Source of the DNA: Tritrichomonas musculus
Taxonomy: Eukaryota; Parabasalia; Tritrichomonadida; Tritrichomonadidae
Reading direction: 5' to 3'
Assembly (NCBI GenBank): GCA_039105265.1
Contig: JAPFFF010000002.1
Location: forward strand, 3,906,001-3,970,000
Length of the DNA stretch: 64,000 nucleotides
In this document: in pieces, positions 58,355 to 64,000 of the stretch
Numbering within the stretch: the first letter of the stretch is position 1
How the letters are laid out: every line of letters starts with the position of its first letter
Program-made: the position numbers and the translations under genes
Notes under the pieces: model-generated
Told to the model about the DNA's origin: nothing
Seen by the model: only the letters and a program-made list of their open reading frames with translations
The model's database searches: none

Positions 58355-58867
58355 TTAAGCCGATGAAAGGATTCTTTTAGCAGCATCAAGATGAGAAATT
58401 GCAGAATTGACTTTATTTGAACTTGATGAACAACCCCTTCGTACATATGTAGAATTTGCTTTTGGTTTTGGCTTAATACTACAAGCTTCGAGATCAGCAT
58501 GAATATGATCGTAAGGAACATATCTATCAAGCTTGAAACCTTTCTCATCACTTGGCTTGTTAATAACTTTTGGATATTCATCACAAAGAGAGGTTTCAAT
58601 AAAATTGCCTGGTGGAAAATAATTGCTTTGTGAAAAATTATAATCATTATTGGGATTATGAATCCTTAATTCATGGCGAAGCTGAATAATTTTATCTGTT
58701 TGAGCAGAAAGTACTGGGTCATCGACACCAAGTGGTGAACAGGCTCCTGCAGATGCATAACAAGTGTTAACGCTTGCTGAACGACATGTATTATAAGATC
58801 TTGGCGAGCCTCCAGTTGCTCCACATACTGGACATCGTGATCCTGATAACCCAACTGGCGAAAACAT
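58355..58867 (-). CDS. unknown protein with N-terminal zinc-ribbon-like motif
   Basis: This 170-residue protein is not recognised. The N-terminus has CPVCGATGG and four or five more Cys within 35 residues (TCRSAS, TCYASAGAC), which could bind one zinc. The middle is polar with DYNFSQSNYFPPG. A short C-terminal helix (VNSAISHLDAAKRILSS) ends it. It follows the cyclase-like gene's promoter on the same strand. Nothing ties the two together. Confidence 0.5.
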   Translation of the reverse strand: MFSPVGLSGSRCPVCGATGGSPRSYNTCRSASVNTCYASAGACSPLGVDDPVLSAQTDKIIQLRHELRIHNPNNDYNFSQSNYFPPGNFIETSLCDEYPKVINKPSDEKGFKLDRYVPYDHIHADLEACSIKPKPKANSTYVRRGCSSSSNKVNSAISHLDAAKRILSSA

Positions 58868-60177
58868 AAAATGTTTAAGATTATATTTAAATAAACGATA
58901 TTGATTCCGTTTATTAATTCGAGTTTTTGAAAAGAATCATTTTTTTGTGATTTCCATAAAATCTAAAAAAGTAAAGAAAATAACCCTTAATAATTTGATT
59001 TTCCTTGCTAAATTTTTTTAATTACTTTCAATGGTGAAGCTTCAAAATTTCATTATTTTTTGACATGCGAAATAATTCTGTAAGTTTTATGAAAAAGATA
59101 GTTTCATGCAAACAAAACATTAAATAATTTTATTTATGAAACAAACAATAGGAAAAATATAATTAATATATTTTTATAAACTTGCAAATTTATTCAACAT
59201 TTGTACTTGGTTTAAAATCACTATCATAATGAGAATCATTAATATAAACTTATTTTTCTTGAAAATCACTGAGTAAATGCACAGATGCAATATTCATATC
59301 ATAAGAGCTTCATAACTGTATACTTTTTATAAAGAGCAAATAATTACAATCCAATGAAGCAGATGCCTCTGTGGCACCAAGTGAAATATAAATGGATTTA
59401 TTTCTATCTGAATTTTTATTGTCAGAAGGAGATATAGCTTGTATGTAACAGCATATTATTGCAACGCTGAGCTATTTGTTTGCATAGGTGTTAGAGAATG
59501 TGTTGCAAAAACAGCAGAATTTAATATTAGCGAGTAAGAATACATCTGAGTTTAAAACACTAATACTGAAATTGTTTGAGAATTGAAATGTAATGAAGTT
59601 TGGTTATGTGTCTGTAGTTATACTGTTGATTTCTGCTGTTACATTATTAATTCCTGTGGATATGGAGTTTCAGATTGAAAATTTGAAACTGGTGCTAGCA
59701 ATTTGGATAAGCTCACATTTTCAATATATATATTCCAAGGAATATAAGCGTTTATTCTACATTCAATACTATTTATCGGAATTGTAGTGCAAATAGAGTG
59801 AAGATAAACATAATAGTTTCTATCAATAAACTCCAATCTTAAGAGTAAATTCTAATCAAATTCAACATTATCTACATTATTATGAAAAAACATATTTTTT
59901 TGCATTAATAAAATTATGGAAGCTTTTATTAAAAATACTTTTTTGAAAGAATAATGTTATTTAACAAAATTGCTAAAGATTCATTGGTAACATTTAACAT
60001 AAAGAAAACTCTCTACTTACTCTTATTAAACATCAATGGTCTGGGGATTTCTAGGATTTCATTAAAAATCCCTAGATTATGAATTAAGATTTAATTTAAA
60101 TAAGGTGAACTATGCTTTAATACTCATAATATATGCTTTTGAAGCAACTCAAACTTTTAAGAAAATGAAGTTAACTA
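58868..60177. other. 1.3-kb stretch with a possible decayed gene
   Basis: There is no intact gene. On the minus strand between about 59270 and 59820, peptide-like blocks in changing frames (KSIYISLGATEASASLDCNYL, ISVLNSDVFLLANI, YIPWNIYIENVSL) resemble the beta-rich repeats of trichomonad surface proteins. They are too broken to name. The rest is AT-rich spacer. Confidence 0.3.
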
Positions 60178-60283
60178 AAGTGGTTTCTAAAACGATAATC
60201 CACTTAGCAACGAGTTTTCATTGAAATGTTTTCAAAAAGTTAAACTTTTTATAAGAGGTGGATTATCTTTTTTGGAAGCACTT
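60178..60283. mobile_element. tiny MITE (106 bp) upstream of the importin gene
   Basis: Inverted ends AAGTGGTTTC...GATAATCCAC on the left and their complement with three or four changes on the right leave about 45 bp between them. TA lies on both sides (60176-60177 and 60284-60285). It ends 50 bp before the ATG of the importin gene and may lie within its promoter or 5' UTR. Confidence 0.6.
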
Positions 60284-60332
60284 TAGCTTTGAAAAATAGA
60301 AAAAATTTGAATGTAGACATTGAAAAATTTAC

Positions 60333-62798
60333 ATGGATGATATTAATGAAATTTCTCTTCTTTTAATCAATTTTACGAGTAATGATAATAATATCAGATC
60401 TATTGCTGAATATAAAATCCAAGAGTTGATTAAGAATGATCCAAATACTTTTTCTCACATGCTATTTATAATTTTACAAAATTATCAAAATTTCCCATTA
60501 GACACTGTTCTTCTTTGTTTTATAATTCTGCGAAATATTTTTTCTAGAGCAACTAATGCATTAAAAACAAACGATTCTAGATTATCATATATAATCATAC
60601 CTCAAACAATTGCAGATTCTTATGTTCCTCTAGTATTATCATTTTTTTCAAACGAAAACACAAGTATAGCAGATAATGCATCATATTTGCTTGGTAAAAT
60701 TGCTGTTTATTTGCTTACTTTTGACTCAAATCATTCAATATTTCAATCACTTATTCAGCAAATTGATAATGGCCAGCTGGTTTTACCTTCTTTAAAGTCA
60801 ATTTATTTTATATTATTGGATGATCTTAAAGTTTTTACATCAAGTGAGTCAATTCAACAACAGTTCATGAATAAAATTCTGATTTGGCTTAGTGATCAAA
60901 ATTTTCCTTTTGATTCAAAACCATTCTTAATAAAGATTATTACTCTTTTGATTCCTATCTTAAGCCATATATTACTAAAACCAGAAGACAATAATTCATT
61001 TTGTCAAATGATGATAATTTTAACACAAGTTCCTGAACTGAAATTTGATTCATACGATTTTTGGGTAAACCTCACAAATATTACTCCACAACTACTCGCA
61101 TACTCGATATCACCACTTTCACAAATTTCAATTAATGATTTAAGCGTGATATTAGCAAAGTACCCGAATATTGAATATATAGATGAAGCTGTTGCTCTTC
61201 AAATTTTGCAATTTTGGATCGATTTCTGCCAAATTGAAGAAGATGATATTGAAACATCATCTTGTGTTATAAAAAAATTACTTCCATCATTTATGCCATT
61301 TTTATTATTAAACGCAGAAAATACTCTTGATACAAACATTCTACCTCTGGAAGAAGATTATTCTATTTTTACGTTAATTTGCGATCTTATTACATCATTC
61401 AATAATTTATATCCAAAATTATCAATTCCAATCTTACTAAATTATGGATTTCAAGCAATAGAATCAAATGAAATCATGAAAAAAGAGATCGGATTATTTG
61501 CAATAAATACTGCCATTTTTCAATTCTCTAGTGATGATGAAGAATATCTTCAATTTTGTTCACATTGTATAAACTTTTCATTAAGCATAATTAACAGTGA
61601 AATTGACTTTGGAAATACTGTAATGCTAAGAATTGTTTCACGTGCAGTCACAAACATTTATAATATAGCTTATTTATACCCAAATTTAATTGATTTCTCA
61701 AGTATTCTTCCAAAACTTGTTGAATTTATGAAAACTCCAATATCTTATTATAGTCAAATATTAATACTTGAGATTATTAAAAATGATAAATTTGAGCCTA
61801 CATTATTAACTCCCTTAATAACATCGCTTCTAGATATTCAGGCATATCAATCAATCGACTGCGTTTGGCAGATTTTGAATGAGAAATATAATACTGAAAT
61901 ATTCGACCAAATACACTTACAAATTTTTTCAATATTAAATGCAATATTAGAAAATAATACAAATACTGATCAAATAACACCACTTTTACAAATCATTGCA
62001 TTAGGAATTGATGTTAATAATGAAATATTAACCAACAATGCTCAAAATTTCATTCAAATTTTTATTAAATGCTACGAAAATTATGAAAACCCTGAAGCAA
62101 TTCGAATTCTTTCAATTTCTTCTCAAATTACGAAAGATACACAACTACTTAATTATTTAGTTGAGCAAATTATTAGTCAGATCGATTCAATAGAGAGTGA
62201 GTGGATGATATCATCTTGCTTGGATTCAATTATTTTTGAATTAAGTTCGCTTGATATTTCGAAATATTTCAATGAATTGATGCGATCATTATTAACCGCT
62301 CAAGATATTATAATGACTGTATTCATCAAAATTAAAATTTTAAAGGCTATTAATTTTTTGCATCAATCTTTCCCTCTTCTCATGCAGCCTTATTTAACAA
62401 GACTAATTCCTTTATTTGGAAGTGCTGCTGTTTATTTTGAAAGAGTTGTTGATGATGAAAGAATAAATTTACTGAGAGAATTATTAAAAGCTTCGTTTTT
62501 ACTCATTCAAAATTCTTATAAAGATGATAACTCAAATTCAAATAGTGAAGAAATGAAGCAATGCTTACAAATTTCCTATCGTTCAATTCAATGCTTTTTG
62601 ACAATTGATGATGATGACCCAGAAATTGCATTACTCTTAATTGATCTACTAAATGCTTTAATTCAGAAAGTTCCTATCTTTGCTAAAAAGATTATCACTG
62701 AGCGAAATCTTTTTCAATACATTCAAACATTAATTGAAAATGAATCTTCATCTTTTCCTTCACTTCAACCAATTATTCAATTATTATCACAAACTTAA
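60333..62798 (+). CDS. importin-beta-like karyopherin
   Basis: This 821-residue protein (importin-beta1 is about 876) is built of paired helices throughout, the pattern of HEAT repeats. The N-terminus fits the importin-beta N-terminal (IBN) region: IRSIAEYKIQELIKNDPNTFSHMLF, then VLLCFIILRNIF. Later repeats are evenly spaced (VLPSLKSIYFILLDDL, IKIITLLIPILSHILL, YLTRLIPLFGSAAVYF). It should bind Ran-GTP and cargo and move proteins through nuclear pores. Which karyopherin it corresponds to is not clear from sequence alone. An acidic stretch (DDNSNSNSEEM) lies near residue 730. The start is the first ATG. Confidence 0.7.
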   Translation: MDDINEISLLLINFTSNDNNIRSIAEYKIQELIKNDPNTFSHMLFIILQNYQNFPLDTVLLCFIILRNIFSRATNALKTNDSRLSYIIIPQTIADSYVPLVLSFFSNENTSIADNASYLLGKIAVYLLTFDSNHSIFQSLIQQIDNGQLVLPSLKSIYFILLDDLKVFTSSESIQQQFMNKILIWLSDQNFPFDSKPFLIKIITLLIPILSHILLKPEDNNSFCQMMIILTQVPELKFDSYDFWVNLTNITPQLLAYSISPLSQISINDLSVILAKYPNIEYIDEAVALQILQFWIDFCQIEEDDIETSSCVIKKLLPSFMPFLLLNAENTLDTNILPLEEDYSIFTLICDLITSFNNLYPKLSIPILLNYGFQAIESNEIMKKEIGLFAINTAIFQFSSDDEEYLQFCSHCINFSLSIINSEIDFGNTVMLRIVSRAVTNIYNIAYLYPNLIDFSSILPKLVEFMKTPISYYSQILILEIIKNDKFEPTLLTPLITSLLDIQAYQSIDCVWQILNEKYNTEIFDQIHLQIFSILNAILENNTNTDQITPLLQIIALGIDVNNEILTNNAQNFIQIFIKCYENYENPEAIRILSISSQITKDTQLLNYLVEQIISQIDSIESEWMISSCLDSIIFELSSLDISKYFNELMRSLLTAQDIIMTVFIKIKILKAINFLHQSFPLLMQPYLTRLIPLFGSAAVYFERVVDDERINLLRELLKASFLLIQNSYKDDNSNSNSEEMKQCLQISYRSIQCFLTIDDDDPEIALLLIDLLNALIQKVPIFAKKIITERNLFQYIQTLIENESSSFPSLQPIIQLLSQT

Positions 62799-63043
62799 CA
62801 TGTTATGTAAGTAAATAATATACTAAATATATTTCATTTTATTATTGCATTAAATAACCTTTTACACTTTTGATATTCATTGCTAGTTGTATATTTCATG
62901 GCATATTTAATCAACCAAAGCAGACATTAGCTTTTTTAAAATTTTTTCTTATTAAAATGATAAAATGTAAATATAATTAATATTATTAATATTAAACCAA
63001 AAAAAAAAAAAAAAAGTTTTATTAAAAATACATGAATTTTATC
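62799..63043. other. convergent intergenic spacer
   Basis: About 245 bp between convergent genes, with an A16-17 run near 63000. No other feature is seen. Confidence 0.6.
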
Positions 63044-64000
63044 TTATTTTTCTTCATTATCGCTATTACTGCATTCATCATCATTCTTCTCTTTATCATA
63101 TTGTTTTTGCATGCTATTTTTTGATTTATTATCGCTTTTCTTCTTGTTATCATTTTTTCTGGCGTTGTCATTTTTAGCTTTATTTTCGTTTTTTCTCGCT
63201 TTATCATTTTTAGCTTTACTATCATTTTTATGATCATAGTCATTATCATCATCATCGTTTTTATTACTATCACTTTCATTGAATTCTTCCTCTTCTTCTT
63301 CTTCATTGTTGTCAACATATTCATCATTATTACTAGAATCACTGTCACTTGAACATTTTTTGGAAATTAAAAGGTTGTTGCTAAAAACCTGAATAATATC
63401 AACTTTACCTTTTGGAAAAATTTCTGGAAGTGAGAAATCAATTCGTTTGAAATAGCTTGCATATCCATCTTCAATGAGGACTTTTTTGAAAAGCTTGCTG
63501 ATAGTTGATGGATGATTTCCAGAACTGCCGCATCCGAAAGCGCCGAGAACTAGAGCATCAGCATTTGCGGACACTGCCATATATATTGTGTTTCTTATTT
63601 TTTGTTCCATTGCTGATTTAATCATATGATTATCATGATCACGATCGTGTCTGCCACCACGATGATCATCATGATCACGATCATTTCTGCCACCACGATG
63701 ATCATTACGATCTCCTTGCTTATGATCTCCATGATCATGCCTTCCTCCATGATAATAGTCACGGTCACCATGTCTGCGATCATTATCATCATGCGAACCT
63801 CTCCTTTGATTATAATCTTTCTGCCTATCGCTATGATTACGGTAACCACCTCTTCTATTATTGCCATCATCATTTCCTCTAAATTTACGACCACCGCTTT
63901 GAACTCTTCTTATAAGAGAATTGCTTATTGATGAAATTGAGATAACATCTATGTAGAAAATATTTTTTTTCCCATAAAGAATAAACTTCTTTTTATAATG
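63044..64000 (-). CDS. PARG-like protein (TIGR02452 type), catalytic domain split by an RGG/HD insert; 5' part outside the window
   Basis: The frame is open from the window's right end to the stop at 63044, so the gene's head lies outside. At the window edge it reads LYGKKNIFYIDVISISSI, fitting the family segment before the DVITxxAPN strand. Then comes about 90 residues of RGG, HD and RD repeats (about 63626-63905, e.g. RGGRNDRDHDDHRGGR). After that the signature resumes as IYMAVSANADALVLGAFGCGSSGNHP, the loop that holds ADP-ribose in microbial-type poly(ADP-ribose) glycohydrolases. The catalytic Glu pair would lie outside the window. The C-terminal 95 residues are acidic, then Lys/Asn/Asp repeats. 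A Met at 63625 is therefore not the true start. It probably removes ADP-ribose from proteins. Confidence 0.7.
   Translation of the reverse strand, partial: HYKKKFILYGKKNIFYIDVISISSISNSLIRRVQSGGRKFRGNDDGNNRRGGYRNHSDRQKDYNQRRGSHDDNDRRHGDRDYYHGGRHDHGDHKQGDRNDHRGGRNDRDHDDHRGGRHDRDHDNHMIKSAMEQKIRNTIYMAVSANADALVLGAFGCGSSGNHPSTISKLFKKVLIEDGYASYFKRIDFSLPEIFPKGKVDIIQVFSNNLLISKKCSSDSDSSNNDEYVDNNEEEEEEEFNESDSNKNDDDDNDYDHKNDSKAKNDKARKNENKAKNDNARKNDNKKKSDNKSKNSMQKQYDKEKNDDECSNSDNEEK

Noticed and set aside
59593-59787. 64-residue hydrophobic frame
   Set aside because: Very AT-rich, no start context, and overlaps better minus-strand peptide-like blocks of a decayed gene.
63622-63894. Met/Ile/Val-rich minus-strand frame and its plus-strand mirror
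   Set aside because: Out-of-frame readings of the RGG/HD repeat of the PARG-like gene, whose own frame runs open through the same DNA.

Overview
The window looks like nuclear DNA of a parabasalid protist, most likely a trichomonad close to Tritrichomonas or Trichomonas. It is very AT-rich, the genes are compact and almost intronless, and initiator-like TCAYTW motifs lie a few bases upstream of several ATGs. It also carries Polinton (Maverick) remains, large protein families typical of trichomonads (coiled-coil proteins, membrane cyclase-like proteins, TKL-like kinases), and genes of bacterial type. The species call is inference. No rRNA, tRNA or CRISPR array was seen.

Layout. 0.6-3.1 kb: an SGF29-like tandem-Tudor protein, a possible 40-residue spliced membrane peptide, and an SMP-domain membrane-tether protein. 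3.7-8.0 kb: an old, heavily decayed Polinton relic with an HNH-like relic at its edge. 8.3-13.8 kb (minus strand): a decayed tandem array of five kinase modules, one interrupted by a TA-flanked MITE. 13.8-14.8 kb: two more MITE-like elements. 14.8-21.5 kb: a small ubiquitin-fold-like protein, a 1484-residue coiled-coil protein with eight 42-bp repeats, and an unknown protein. 22.2-32.8 kb: a large inverted duplication with two 3414-bp arms (22219-25632 and 29394-32807) around a 3761-bp spacer. The left arm looks ancestral and lies across a Tubby-like gene, an NCS2 nucleobase transporter, a CCDC12/Cwf18 splicing factor and an STK19-like gene. The right arm repeats the transporter and splicing factor whole and truncates the two edge genes. 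The spacer holds ribosomal protein S10 and a doublecortin-like/P-loop protein.

33-41.5 kb: an unknown helical protein, a bacterial-type DUF5060 glycoside hydrolase, a methyltransferase, a candidate CENP-C kinetochore protein and an acidic nuclear-type protein. 42.3-49.8 kb: a MITE end, then a younger Polinton relic (protease, integrase, packaging ATPase and major capsid genes recognisable), then a broken Mutator-like transposase to 51.3 kb. 51.3-53.7 kb is gene-free with short repeats. 53.7-58.9 kb: a 1495-residue multi-membrane protein with a degenerate cyclase-like end and an unknown Cys-rich protein. 60.3-62.8 kb: an importin-beta-like karyopherin preceded by a tiny MITE. 63.0-64.0 kb: the 3' part of a PARG-like (TIGR02452 type) gene whose catalytic domain is split by an RGG/HD-rich insert and which runs off the window.

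There is no operon logic. Host genes are independent units on both strands, several of them nuclear (SGF29, Cwf18, STK19, CENP-C, PARG, importin), set between islands of mobile-element debris. The strongest observations are the near-perfect inverted duplication, the CENP-C candidate, the PARG domain with its insert, the pseudo-cyclase, the decayed five-module kinase array, and four TA-flanked MITE loci.
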